Assembly: GCA_963792675.1 (NCBI GenBank)
Contig: CAWBWT010000002.1
Coordinates: forward strand, 1,178,001 to 1,242,000
Direction: 5' to 3'
Length of the DNA: 64,000 nt
Origin: JBBROS01 sp963792675
Lineage (GTDB): Bacteria; Pseudomonadota; Alphaproteobacteria; Acetobacterales; Acetobacteraceae
Shown here: positions 17,050 through 28,755 of the stretch, piece after piece
Numbering within the stretch: the first letter of the stretch is position 1
Layout of the letters: each line of letters begins with the position of its first letter
Notes under the pieces: generated by a model
Told to the model about the DNA's origin: nothing
What the model saw: only the letters and a program-made list of their open reading frames with translations
The model's database searches: none
Made by a program: the position numbers and the translations under genes

Positions 17050-18339
17050 ATGGCGAACGTCTGCGTGATCGGCGCCCAGTGGGGCGACGAAGGCAAGGGC
17101 AAGGTGGTGGACTGGCTCGCCAGCCGCGCCGAGATCGTGGTGCGGTTCCAGGGCGGCCACAATGCCGGGCACACGCTGGTGGTCGGCAACCAGACGTATC
17201 GGCTCAGCCTGCTGCCGAGCGGGTTGGTGCGGGGCAAGCTCGGCATCATCGGCAATGGCGTGGTGATCGACCCCGAGGCGCTGCTGGCCGAAATCGACCG
17301 GGTGCGGGCGCAGGGCCTGGCGGTGACGCCGGAAACCCTGCGCATCGCCGAGAACGCGGTGCTGATCCTTCCGGTCCACGGCGCGCTGGACCGGGCGCGC
17401 GAGGCAGCCCGCGGCGACCGCAAGATCGGCACCACCGGGCGAGGCATCGGCCCGGCCTACGAGGACAAGGTGGCGCGGCGGGCGATCCGGGTCTGCGACC
17501 TGGCGGAACCTGCGACGCTGGACGTGAAGCTCGACGAGCTGCTGCTGCACTACAATGCTTCCTTGACCGGGCTGGGTGCGCCGGTGGTCGAGAAACAGGC
17601 GATGCTGGATTGGCTGCTGGCGGTGGCGCCGCGCATCCTGCCGCATGTCGAGCCGGTGTGGGAGCGGCTGGACCAGGCCCGCCGGGCCGGCACCCGCATC
17701 CTGTTCGAGGGCGCGCAGGCGGTGATGCTGGACGTCGACCACGGCACGTATCCGTTCGTCACGAGCAGCAACACCATCGCCGCCACCGCGGCGGGCGGTT
17801 CGGGGATCGGCCCGGCGTCGGTCGGGTTCGTGCTCGGCATCGCCAAGGCGTACACCACGCGGGTCGGCAGCGGGCCATTCCCGACCGAGCTGCACGACGA
17901 GACCGGGCAACTGCTCGGGACGCGCGGGCACGAGTTCGGCACCGTCACCGGCCGGCCGCGGCGTTGCGGCTGGTTCGACGCGGCGTTGGTGCGCCAAGCT
18001 TGTAAGGTCGGTGGGGTGCAAGGGCTGGCGCTGACGAAGCTCGACGTGCTGGACGGGCTGGAGACGCTGCAGATCTGCATCGGCTACGACATCGGCGGCA
18101 AGCGCTTCAATCACCTGCCGGCCGGTCAGGCAGCGCAGGCCGCGGCGACGCCGGTGTACGAGACGATCGAGGGCTGGTCCGACAGCACCCGCGGCGCCCG
18201 TTCCTGGGGTGAGCTGCCGGCCCAAGCGATCAAGTACGTGCGGCGCGTCGAGGAGCTGGTGGAAACACCCGTCACGCTGTTGTCCACGAGCCCCGAGCGG
18301 GACGACACGATTTTGATGCGGGACCCGTTCGAGGGTTAG
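17050..18339 (+). CDS. purA: Adenylosuccinate synthase
   Basis: GTP-dependent ligase joining IMP and aspartate in AMP synthesis; 429 residues, the normal length. The N-terminal P-loop-like motif and catalytic residues are intact (IGAQWGDEGKGKVVDWLA, then FQGGHNAGHT), as is the central GTTGRGIGPAYEDK segment. It starts directly after the hisZ stop. A hairpin follows the stop at 18346. It is a housekeeping gene with no unusual features. Confidence 0.97.
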   Translation: MANVCVIGAQWGDEGKGKVVDWLASRAEIVVRFQGGHNAGHTLVVGNQTYRLSLLPSGLVRGKLGIIGNGVVIDPEALLAEIDRVRAQGLAVTPETLRIAENAVLILPVHGALDRAREAARGDRKIGTTGRGIGPAYEDKVARRAIRVCDLAEPATLDVKLDELLLHYNASLTGLGAPVVEKQAMLDWLLAVAPRILPHVEPVWERLDQARRAGTRILFEGAQAVMLDVDHGTYPFVTSSNTIAATAAGGSGIGPASVGFVLGIAKAYTTRVGSGPFPTELHDETGQLLGTRGHEFGTVTGRPRRCGWFDAALVRQACKVGGVQGLALTKLDVLDGLETLQICIGYDIGGKRFNHLPAGQAAQAAATPVYETIEGWSDSTRGARSWGELPAQAIKYVRRVEELVETPVTLLSTSPERDDTILMRDPFEG

Positions 18340-18345
18340 GGGCCC

Positions 18346-18377
18346 GCCCCAGGAATTCGTGGCCGAATTGCTGGGGC
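18346..18377. terminator. Hairpin between convergent purA and chemoreceptor gene
   Basis: Inverted repeat GCCCCAG plus AATTCG pairing with CGAATT plus CTGGGGC around a TGGC loop (one G-G mismatch). It lies seven bases after the purA stop and upstream of the end of the convergent gene. There is no clear T-run on either side. Confidence 0.5.
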
Positions 18378-18458
18378 GAGTAGGCCGCTAAGCGCTCGTT
18401 TGCGGGTCGGCCGAGCGCGGACGGGTGCTCGGCGCCCGACGCGTTGCCGCCGTAGAAC

Positions 18459-20763
18459 TCAGGCTGCCTTCAGCAAGGGAGCGGTCGCCAGGTCGACCTT
18501 TGCCAAGTTGGCATCATTCTGCACGAAGGCCAAAGCGAGCAGGTTCGGGGCGGCACGAACCACTCGGGCGCTGATCGGCGCCTGCGCGTCGATCTCGACC
18601 AGGACCGGCGTTCCCGCCGCCAGCGTGACCGTGCAGCGCAGGGCGATGCCGCCGCGCGACAGGTCGATGACCGAGGCCGAACTGATTTGGCCCGTCTCGG
18701 TCCGCAGCCGGGCCGTGAGCCCGTTGCCGGGTACCCGCTCGGTCCTGGCGGCGCTGCTCGGGTGTCGGCTCGGCCAATGCACGCAGGAACTGGTTCATCT
18801 CGACGTGCAGCGTTGCCGAGGTGGTGCCGACATCGGCGGCCGAGGTCGATACGCTCCGACTGGTGGCGTCGGACGCCTCGATCACGGCGCAGACCTCGTC
18901 CATGGCAGCCGTCGCCTGCGACGTTGCCGCGGCGACGTGGTGCGCGCTGGAGCTGATCTCTCTCGTCGCGGCCTCCTGCTGCTCCACAGCCGCGGCGATG
19001 GTCGTGACGACGATGTCGAGCTCGCGAATGGTCTGGTTCACGCCCTGGACCGCACTCACCGCCTCCGTGGTGGCGTTTCGGATCGCCTCGATCTGGGCGC
19101 GGATCTCATCGGTGGCCTTGGCGGTTTGCGCAGCCAACGACTTCACCTCGCCGGCCACGACTGCAAATCCGCGACCGGCTTCACCGGCCCGGGCCGCCTC
19201 GATCGTGGCGTTGAGCGCGAGGAGATTGGTTTGTCCGGCAATGGTGGTGATGAGTGACACCACGTTGCCGATCCGCTCGGCGGCGGCGGCGAGGTCGCCG
19301 ACCTTCTCGTCGGTGCAGCGCATCTGGTCCGAGGCGGCGCGAGCCGAGCGCGAGACATGGGCGACCTGCTGGCTGATCTCGCCCGCGCTGGCCGACATCT
19401 GCTCGGCGGCGGCGACCACAGTGGACAGGTTGGTGGCCGATTCACGGGCGCCGTCGGCGGTTTCGATCGCGCGCTTCCGGGTTTGCGCCACGGCGGCGGC
19501 CATGTCGCCGGCGGCGACGGTGATGCGTTCACCGGCGCCGACAAGCTGCTGCATGACACCGGCGATGGCGGTGCCGAAGTCGTTGGTGTGCCGTTCCATC
19601 GCGGTTTGCCGCCGGTCCCGATCGGCCCGGTCCGAAGCAACCTGAGCTTCCAGCCGGGCGCGTTCACGTCCGGCGTCGCGCAGGGTCGCCAGGGCGGCGG
19701 TCATGGCGCCGAGCTCGTCGGTCGTCGTCACGGCCGGTATCGGCGCATCCAGATCACCATCGGCCAGGCGAAGCGTCGAGGCGCTGAGCCGGGCAAGCGG
19801 CCGCACGACGCTGCGTCGGACCGTCCAGGTCACCCCAGCCAGCGCCAGAGCGAACAACACGGCGGTTCCGGCAAGCACACGCAGCTGGGCCGTCCGCAGC
19901 GCGCTCACCCGCGCTTCGAGCAAGCGGACCAGCTCGGCCGTTGCACGATCGTCGAACTGGCGGATCTGCTGGAGCAGCGCCGGGACGCCGGCGGGGCTGA
20001 CGGTGTTGGCCTTCAACGCGCCTGCATAGGCCGAGAGCGCCTTGGTCAGCGCCGCATAAGGTCCGGCCAGTGCCGCGGCCAACGACCCATCGGCGTTGTT
20101 CTGCTGCGTCGAGGTCATGGAGCCGTCCATGCCTTCGATCGTCCCGGTCAAGCCGCCGAGGGCGATCAGGAACCCGGCACGCACGTCCAGGTCGTTGCTT
20201 TGGCCAGCGCCGTCCTGCACGAGCGTTGCCAACTCCGCGACACGATCGAGCACGTCGGGCAGCCGCGTCAGCACCACGTCGGTAAGGTAGTAGCTGTCGA
20301 GCACGTTATCGAGGATCAGGTTGGAGCGGTCGCCAATGCGAGTGATGAGATCCCGCAGCGCTGCGCGGCCGGGCGCAAGCGCCTCGGTCTTGCCGGGGGC
20401 CAGCGCAATGGCGGCTTTGTCGGCGGCGGCCTCGGATTCGAGCTGCGCACCGAGCGCCGCTTCGGCGGAGCGGATCGCCGCCGCGGCGCCGGCGGGCGCG
20501 GGCTCACCGCGGACCGCACTGAGGGCAGCGTTCGACTGCACCGGCACCAATGCTGCCAAGTAGCGCGCGCCGGCGGCTTCCTTGGACGCGAAGCTGATGG
20601 CGATATTCTGTTCGGCGAGCAGCATCCACAGGGCGAAGCCGATCGGCACGGCGCAGAGCAGCGACGACAGTGCGAGCTTGCGCGCCACTCCGCCCGCGAC
20701 CGCGAACCGGCGGCTCGAATTCGTCGTCCCGCCGCCGGCCAACCGATTGTCGTTCGCACTCAT
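18459..20763 (-). CDS. Methyl-accepting chemotaxis protein with C-terminal PilZ domain, frameshift near 18744
   Basis: Membrane chemoreceptor. Transmembrane segment 1 is around residues 29-50 (LALSSLLCAVPIGFALWMLL), followed by a roughly 240-residue sensory region, a second membrane segment near 300, a HAMP domain (RRSVVRPLARLSASTLRLAD) and the cytoplasmic MCP signalling hairpin (TIEAARAGEAGRGFAVVAGE). About 30 residues after the signalling domain the frame breaks at 18744. One base later the reading continues as TERVPGNGLTARL and VIDLSRGGIAL to the stop at 18459. This restores a PilZ domain with RxxxR and DxSxxG motifs, so the receptor should bind cyclic di-GMP, as the Azospirillum receptor Tlp1 does. 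Corrected length is about 767 residues. Without correction the protein ends at 18514 with a nonsense tail. Confidence 0.85.
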
Positions 20764-20844
20764 CTTGGGCTCCTGTTTGCGCAGGAGCCTAGGCGCGGAA
20801 GGTGAAGAACCGGTTAGCGCCGCGGACGAGCCGGCGGTGGCGGG

Positions 20845-21531
20845 TTAGCCGAACACCTCGTCCCAAGCGCGGCGGAGGGCCACGTCCGCGTCCTCCATCG
20901 TCACCGGCAATCCGAGCGCGGCCAGGCTGGTGACGCCGTGCTCGCTGATGCCGCAGGGCACGATGCCGGCGAAATGGGCGAGGTTGGGCTCCACGTTGAG
21001 CGCCACGCCGTGCCAGCTCACCCAACGGGTGACCCGGACGCCGATTGCGGCGATCTTCGCTTCGGCCCCGGTGGCGGGGTCCGCGACCCAGATGCCGACC
21101 CGGCCGTCGCGCCGCTCGCCTCGCACGTTGAAGCGGTCGAGCGCCCGGATCAGCCATTCCTCCAGGCCATGCACGAAGCGGCGCACGTCCCGCGGCGGAA
21201 CCGCACCGTGTGACCGCTGCAGGTCCAGCATGGTGTAGGCGACGCGCTGGCCAGGTCCGTGATAGGTCCATTGCCCCCCCCGGCCGGCGCGATGGACCGG
21301 AAACAGGCCGGGCTCAGCGAGGTCTTCCGGCCGGGCCGAGGTGCCGGCGGTGTAGAGCGGCGGGTGCTCGACGAGCCAGACCTGCTCGGCCGCGGCCCCG
21401 GCGCGGATGGCCGCGACGCGCTCCTCCATCGTCCGCAGGGCCGCGTCGTAGTCTTGCAATCCGCCTTGCACCCGCCACTCGAGCTCGGACGGCGGCTCGG
21501 GCAGAAGTGCGATTGATACCGGCGCGTCCAT
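20845..21531 (-). CDS. lipB: Lipoyl(octanoyl) transferase
   Basis: Transfers octanoate from acyl carrier protein to lipoyl domains, the first step of lipoate assembly, in the cytoplasm. The 228-residue protein has the active-site cysteine in VPCGI (C193) and the catalytic lysine in AKIAAIGVR (K159), plus the signature GRGGQWTYHGPGQ. Gene end and start are unambiguous; the tRNA-Leu gene lies just upstream on the other strand. Confidence 0.95.
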   Translation of the reverse strand: MDAPVSIALLPEPPSELEWRVQGGLQDYDAALRTMEERVAAIRAGAAAEQVWLVEHPPLYTAGTSARPEDLAEPGLFPVHRAGRGGQWTYHGPGQRVAYTMLDLQRSHGAVPPRDVRRFVHGLEEWLIRALDRFNVRGERRDGRVGIWVADPATGAEAKIAAIGVRVTRWVSWHGVALNVEPNLAHFAGIVPCGISEHGVTSLAALGLPVTMEDADVALRRAWDEVFG

Positions 21532-21555
21532 CGGCTATACCCCGCCGCCTGCGAT

Positions 21556-21638
21556 GCGGTCGTGGCGAAATGGTAGACGCGCAAGCTTGAGGTGCTTGTG
21601 GGGGAAACCCTGTGGAAGTTCGAGTCTTCTCGACCGCA
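21556..21638 (+). tRNA. tRNA-Leu (anticodon GAG)
   Basis: The acceptor stem GCGGTCG pairs with CGACCGC. The anticodon stem-loop CAAGC-TTGAGGT-GCTTG presents GAG, there is a long class II variable arm, and a T-arm with TTCGAGT follows. The discriminator base is A; CCA is not encoded. It reads CUC/CUU leucine codons. Confidence 0.95.
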
Positions 21639-21818
21639 TACCGCTGACTGCCTGGTCCATAGTCTCCATATAGGGGGCCGAGCCGATCCGTTCGAGCAAT
21701 GCGCGGACCGTGCCATCGCCGGATGGTGCTGCGCGTCCGGAACGCCGATCGATTGAACCGCGCCCCCCTTTGCCTGCGCTCCGCACCCGCTTAAACCTCC
21801 ATTAAGTGGAGGACGCGA

Positions 21819-24104
<2,286 letters not shown>

Positions 24105-24113
24105 TGGGCGGTT

Positions 24114-24130
24114 CGGGGCGCCTCGCCCCG
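24114..24130 (+). terminator. Hairpin after maeB
   Basis: A seven-base-pair stem (CGGGGCG and CGCCCCG) around CCT starts ten bases after the maeB stop. There is no T-tract, so termination is only possible, not certain. Confidence 0.3.
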
Positions 24131-24159
24131 GCGGCTCCGGGGCAGCGCCTGGGCCTGCC

Positions 24160-24591
24160 ATGATCGCCTTGGCGCTGGGCCTGGCCGCGGTCGCGCTGAC
24201 CCTGTGGGCCGCCAACGCCTTTTCCCGCGCCAGCGTCGCCTCGATCAAGGCGCTGCTGGCCTGGGTCGCGGCGTTGGCCGGGCTGAGCCTGATGGCGATG
24301 CTGTTCCTGACCGGCAAGGGCGCCGCGGCGCTGTATGGGCTGGTGCTGCTGGGCCCGCTGATCTGGGATTACTGGAAGAAGCAGCAGGGACGGGTGGCGG
24401 CGCCGTTCGCGGCCAAGATGGGCCGGACCGAGGCGCTGGCGGTGCTGGGCCTGCCGGAAGGAGCGTCGGACAGCGACATCCGCGCCGCTTGGGTTCGGCT
24501 GATGCGGGTGGTGCATCCGGACGGCGGCGGCACCGACTGGCTGGCGTCGCGGGTGAACCAGGCCAAGGACGTGCTGCTGCAGCGGCGCTGA
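24160..24591 (+). CDS. Membrane-anchored DnaJ-domain protein
   Basis: A 143-residue protein with two N-terminal hydrophobic segments (IALALGLAAVALTLWAANAF and ALLAWVAALAGLSLMAMLFL, roughly residues 2-20 and 31-50) and a short C-terminal J-domain. The HPD motif is present in RLMRVVHPDGGG, preceded by EALAVLGLPEGASDSDIRAA. It should recruit and stimulate an Hsp70 at the inner membrane. The J-domain is trimmed after helix III, like mitochondrial Pam18/TIM14, to which such alphaproteobacterial proteins are related. The start is ATG 24160. Confidence 0.8.
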   Translation: MIALALGLAAVALTLWAANAFSRASVASIKALLAWVAALAGLSLMAMLFLTGKGAAALYGLVLLGPLIWDYWKKQQGRVAAPFAAKMGRTEALAVLGLPEGASDSDIRAAWVRLMRVVHPDGGGTDWLASRVNQAKDVLLQRR

Positions 24592-24660
24592 TCTTGTCGC
24601 TTTTCCGGCGCCCGCGCGGCATGCTGCCGCGGCGTTTAGTCTTGGAAGAGGTGGTCGGCC

Positions 24661-25083
24661 ATGCACATCACTCCCTACCTGACGTTCGACGGCACCTGCG
24701 CCGAGGCGTTCCGCTTCTACGAGCAAGCGCTCGGCGGCCAAATCGTCATGATGACGACCCATGGCGAGGCTCCGCCGATGCCAGACATGCCGCCGGTCGA
24801 CCCCAACCGCATCATGCACGCGCAGCTCAAAGTCGGTGACGCCACCCTGATGGCGTCGGACGCGATGGGGAGTCATGGCCAGCCGATGGCCGGCTTCCAC
24901 GTTTCGCTGATGCCGGCGACGATCACCGAGGCCGAGCGGATCTGGGCGGCGCTGGCCGAAGGCGGCCAGGTGCGGATGCCGCTCGGTCCCACATTCTGGT
25001 CGCCCCGGTTCGGCATACTGGCCGACAAGTTCGGGACGCCCTGGATGGTCAACTGCACCGAAGGCATGCCCGGCCCGGCTTGA
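24661..25083 (+). CDS. VOC superfamily protein (PhnB-like)
   Basis: A 140-residue protein of the glyoxalase/bleomycin-resistance/dioxygenase superfamily, closest in appearance to PhnB and YjdN proteins. It begins HITPYLTFDGTCAEAFRFYE with EQALGGQIV next, and ends RFGILADKFGTPWMVNC. Proteins of this subgroup usually lack a known reaction. ATG 24661 is preceded by GGAAGAGG. It lies in its own short unit between the DnaJ gene and the large repeat protein. Confidence 0.82.
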   Translation: MHITPYLTFDGTCAEAFRFYEQALGGQIVMMTTHGEAPPMPDMPPVDPNRIMHAQLKVGDATLMASDAMGSHGQPMAGFHVSLMPATITEAERIWAALAEGGQVRMPLGPTFWSPRFGILADKFGTPWMVNCTEGMPGPA

Positions 25084-25166
25084 TCCAACGGCCAAGCTCA
25101 GGAACCGCCAAGGACGCTTAGGTTTTGTCGGAACCGCGCCGCCTCGATTGATCCTCGGTATATTTG

Positions 25167-25186
25167 CGATGTAGTAACGAACATCG
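25167..25186. promoter_or_regulatory. Inverted repeat upstream of the large repeat protein
   Basis: CGATGT and ACATCG arms are separated by eight bases in the A+T-richest part of the 122-base gap before the 25206 gene. This is the only candidate operator or promoter structure in that gap; no factor can be assigned. Confidence 0.3.
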
Positions 25187-25205
25187 AATAGCATCGTGAT
25201 GGTCG

Positions 25206-28200
25206 ATGGCATCGCTGGCTGGCAGCGCATCCACGGATGCGGACGCATACGCGTGGGTCGGCCTGAGCGGCAGCTTATGGAGCGACGCGTCCGCTTGGGT
25301 CGACACGATTACCGGCCTTGGCGCCGTCCCGGCGGCGACCGCGCCCGGGCGGCTCACTCCGGTCCGGATCGCCGGGCCGACCGGCTCGGCGATGGCGACG
25401 CTCGGCGGCAGCGGGGTGGCTGGCAGCCTGCTGGTGACGGGCAATGTCGGATTTGCCGGCGGTGCGGTGGGCGTTGGCGGCGGCTTGGCGGTCGGCGCGC
25501 CGGTTCTGGCCGGGCCGACCGGGGCCACGCTGGCCGGGCAGGTGGCGGTGGTGGCGGGCGGCCGGCTGACGGTGGCGGGGCCGATCACCGGCACGACGAG
25601 CATCCTGGCGGCGCTCGGCGCCGGGTCGGTGCTGTCGGGCGGCGTGCTGACGGCGGTATCGGGCGGTTACCTCGCCGGCGCCGGCCTGGCGGCTTCGGGT
25701 ACGGTGGTCGCCGCCAATGGCGGGGCGGTGCAGGTGGCCGGCGTCGTGCTGAACGCGCCCGCTTCACCGGCGGCACTCGCCGCCAGCCTCCGGACCGACG
25801 GCACCTCGAGTATCGAGATCGGCGGCGCCGGGGGCGCGGCGCTCGGCGCCATCACCGTGGACGCCGGGGCGACGCTGATGGCCAATACCAGCGCGACGCT
25901 GAGCGGCGCCTTGATCGACAACGGCGTCGTCGCCATCACGGCCGGAACGCTGACCGAGACCGGCCCGCTGTCGGGCAGCGGCGTCCTGCAGATCGGCCGC
26001 GACGCCACGTTGCTGCTGAACGGCCCAGTCGTCGCCGGTCCAGTCGTCGCCGGTCCGGGCGGCGCCGGCTTGGTCATCGCCTTTGCCGGCAACGGTGCCA
26101 CGCTGTCGATCGGCTCCGGCTACGTCTACAACGGCGCCGGGACCGTGCTGGCGCCGCTTCCGGTCGGGGCCGTGCTGTCCGGGTTCGCGGCCGGTGACAG
26201 CATCGTGGTGGGCCAACCGGTCACAGCCGCCATTCACCTGCCCGGCGCCGCGGGCGAGCCCGGACTGCTGCTGCTGCGGAACGGCGCCGTCACGATCGAG
26301 ACCTTGCGGTTGTCGGGCGATTTCACCGGTCAGGCGTTCCTGGTCAGCCCGGCCGGCAACGGCGCCAGCATCACGCTGATCCCGCAAAGCCGGGTCACCG
26401 CGGCGCCGGCTTCCACCGGGCCGGACGCTTTCACATGGATCGGGCTCAGCGGCGGCTTCTGGAATGGCGCGGGGAACTGGAGCGATCCGGCGGCCGGGGC
26501 GACGCCGGCCGCCTTCGTCCCCGGTGCGTCGACGCCGGTCACGATCGCGGGCCCGGCCGGGGCCGCCTCCGCCGTGGTTGCGGGTGGCGGAACCGGGGCA
26601 AGCCTCGGGGTGTCCGGGACCGTCGATCTCGGCGGCGCCTACGTGTTTGCCGGCGCGGTATCGGTCGGCCTCCATGGCGCGGGCGGCGGGGCGGTCGTGG
26701 CCGGCACGCTGACGGTCGGCGGAACGGTGTCGGCCGGCTCGGTGGCGGTCGCGGGCGGCGGCCTGGCTCTCGCGCCGGGCGCTGCGCTGTTCGCGGCCGG
26801 GCCGGTCACGGTCGGTGCGGCGGGGGAGGGCGCCGGGACGTTGACCGTCCATGCCGGATCCACCTTGTCGGCGGGCGGGGCGATGTCGGTGGCCAACGGC
26901 GCCCTGAACGACGCGGGCGGGTACGCCGGCCTCGGCGGCGCCTTGTCGGTGGGCACGGCGGCCGGCGCGGGCCAAGCCGCCGCCGCGCCGGGGCAGGTGG
27001 CGGTGACGGCGGGCGGAACGCTGACGGTGGCGGGCCCGATCACCGCCACGTCGAGCATCCTGGCGGCGGTCGGCGACGGCGCCAGCCTGCGGGGCGGCAT
27101 GCTGACCGCGGCCTCGGGCGGCTATCTGGGCGGCGTCGGGCTGGCAGCATCCGGCACCGTGCTGGCCGCCGCCGGCGGAACGGTGCAACTGGCCGGACTC
27201 GTGCTGAACGCGGCGGCCGCGGCGGCGTCGCCCGCGGCCAGCCTTTCGGTCGATGCAGCGTCCCGGATCGAAATCGGCGGCGCCGGCGGGGCGGTGCTCG
27301 GAGCCATCACCGTGGATGCGGGCAGCACGTTGCTGGCGAACGCAACGGTGACGCTCAATGGCAGGCTGGTCGACAACGGCGTCGTGGCCATTGCCGGCGG
27401 CACGCTGACCGGCAATGGCGGCGTGTCCGGGGGCGGCACGCTGCAGATCGGCGGCAACGCCACGCTGCGGCTGAACGGCACGGTCGGCGCCGGCCCGACG
27501 ATCGCGTTTGCGGGCGCCGGGGCGGCGTTGTCGATCGGCTCGGGCTACGTCTACAACGGCGCCGCCAGCGTGCTCGCGCCGTTTGCCGTCGGCGCCACGC
27601 TGACCGGGTTCGCGGTCGGCGACAGCATCCGGCTGGAGCAGCCGTTGACCGCCGCGACCTACACGGCGGGTGCGGCCGGCGCCCCCGGCACCCTGGTGCT
27701 GCGCAACGGCGCGGCAACGGTCGAGGTCCTGCGCTTGGCCGGCGACTTCACCGGCAAGCGCTTCGCCGTCGGTCCGGCGGGCAGCGGAGCGGCGGTGAGC
27801 CTGGTCAACGTGCCGCCGCCGGACCCGTTATTCGACCGGGCCTACTACCTGGCGCGCAACCCGGACGTGGCGAAGGCCGGCGTCGATCCCTACCAGCACT
27901 ACATGACGGCGGGGTGGAAGGAAGGGCGCAACCCGTCGGCGGCGTTCGACACCAATTTCTACCTGGCCAGCAATGCCGACGTGAAGAAGGTAGGCGTCAA
28001 CCCGCTGGCGCATTTCGAGGCGAGCGGCTGGAAGGAAGGGCGCAACCCGGACGCCCTGTTCGACGTGCGCTTCTACCTCGCCCAGAACCCGGACGTGAAA
28101 AAGGCCGGCGTGAACCCGCTGCTGCAGTTCCTGGCGACGGGCTGGAAGGAGGGCCGGGCCCCGAGCCTGGTGTTCGATGACGCCGAGTACCTGGCAGCCA

Positions 28201-28673
28201 ATCCCGGCGTGAAGGCGGCCGGGGTCGATCCGCTGGTGCATTATCTCACGACCGGCAAGGCCGAGGGCCGCGCGGCGTTTCTTCTTGGTGGAACGGCGGC
28301 GGCCGACCCGCTGGTGAACGCCGCCTATTACGACCAGCAGCTCGGCGCGACCCTGCTGCCCTCGGGCGCAGCGGCGGCGCAGCAGGCCGCCTACGCCTAC
28401 GACCATGGCGGCTGGCAAAAGGGCCTGAACCCCGACGCCTGGTTCGACACCAAGTATTACCTGAGCCACAACCCGGACGTGGCGGCGGCGCACGTGAACC
28501 CGCTGCTGCATTTCGAGACGCATGGTTGGACGGAGGGCCGCAACCCGTCGGCCGCGTTCAGCACGACCAAATACCTGGCCGCCTATGCCGACGTGAAGGC
28601 GGCCCATGTCGATCCGCTGGTGCATTTCGCCACCCGCGGCGCGGCCGAAGGGCGGCACGCCTTCCCCGTTTGA
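25206..28673 (+). CDS. 1155-residue repeat protein: duplicated beta-helix-like region plus C-terminal NPDV repeats
   Basis: Not a recognised enzyme. Residues about 15-395 and 405-870 are two copies of one long unit: each opens with LSGSLW or LSGGFW, contains GPITGTTSILAALG or GPITATSSILAAVG, and closes with IGSGYVYNGA, a GFAxGDSI segment and RLSGDFTG. The composition (Gly, Ala, Val, Thr; almost no Cys or Lys) suggests a right-handed beta-helix like that of autotransporter passengers. Residues 873-1155 are seven repeats of about 38 residues built on FDxxYYLxxNPDVxxAGVNP and GWKEGRNP, a motif found in surface or secreted alphaproteobacterial proteins. There is no signal peptide and no beta-barrel translocator, so secretion would need another route (for example type I). 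The start is ATG 25206, because an in-frame TGA lies at 25197. A weak ribosome site makes expression level uncertain. Confidence 0.75.
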   Translation: MASLAGSASTDADAYAWVGLSGSLWSDASAWVDTITGLGAVPAATAPGRLTPVRIAGPTGSAMATLGGSGVAGSLLVTGNVGFAGGAVGVGGGLAVGAPVLAGPTGATLAGQVAVVAGGRLTVAGPITGTTSILAALGAGSVLSGGVLTAVSGGYLAGAGLAASGTVVAANGGAVQVAGVVLNAPASPAALAASLRTDGTSSIEIGGAGGAALGAITVDAGATLMANTSATLSGALIDNGVVAITAGTLTETGPLSGSGVLQIGRDATLLLNGPVVAGPVVAGPGGAGLVIAFAGNGATLSIGSGYVYNGAGTVLAPLPVGAVLSGFAAGDSIVVGQPVTAAIHLPGAAGEPGLLLLRNGAVTIETLRLSGDFTGQAFLVSPAGNGASITLIPQSRVTAAPASTGPDAFTWIGLSGGFWNGAGNWSDPAAGATPAAFVPGASTPVTIAGPAGAASAVVAGGGTGASLGVSGTVDLGGAYVFAGAVSVGLHGAGGGAVVAGTLTVGGTVSAGSVAVAGGGLALAPGAALFAAGPVTVGAAGEGAGTLTVHAGSTLSAGGAMSVANGALNDAGGYAGLGGALSVGTAAGAGQAAAAPGQVAVTAGGTLTVAGPITATSSILAAVGDGASLRGGMLTAASGGYLGGVGLAASGTVLAAAGGTVQLAGLVLNAAAAAASPAASLSVDAASRIEIGGAGGAVLGAITVDAGSTLLANATVTLNGRLVDNGVVAIAGGTLTGNGGVSGGGTLQIGGNATLRLNGTVGAGPTIAFAGAGAALSIGSGYVYNGAASVLAPFAVGATLTGFAVGDSIRLEQPLTAATYTAGAAGAPGTLVLRNGAATVEVLRLAGDFTGKRFAVGPAGSGAAVSLVNVPPPDPLFDRAYYLARNPDVAKAGVDPYQHYMTAGWKEGRNPSAAFDTNFYLASNADVKKVGVNPLAHFEASGWKEGRNPDALFDVRFYLAQNPDVKKAGVNPLLQFLATGWKEGRAPSLVFDDAEYLAANPGVKAAGVDPLVHYLTTGKAEGRAAFLLGGTAAADPLVNAAYYDQQLGATLLPSGAAAAQQAAYAYDHGGWQKGLNPDAWFDTKYYLSHNPDVAAAHVNPLLHFETHGWTEGRNPSAAFSTTKYLAAYADVKAAHVDPLVHFATRGAAEGRHAFPV
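27822..28670 (+). repeat. Seven tandem NPDV/EGRNP protein repeats
   Basis: Coding repeats of roughly 114 bases. Copies 1-3, 6 and 7 are regular; copy 4 ends in an insertion and copy 5 (DPLVNAAYYDQQLGATL and following) is strongly diverged. Each copy has a YL-x-NPDV helix-like part and a GW-x-EGRNP turn. Confidence 0.8.
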
Positions 28674-28755
28674 GGCGGCAGGCCTTTTCCCGGCACGATC
28701 ATTCCGCCTATTGTGATCCGACAAGGCCCGCGAGAGGCCCGCTGGAGGTTCACCG

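Noticed and set aside
25206..28673. Classical autotransporter
   Set aside because: No signal peptide and no C-terminal beta-barrel; the C-terminus is a soluble repeat array.
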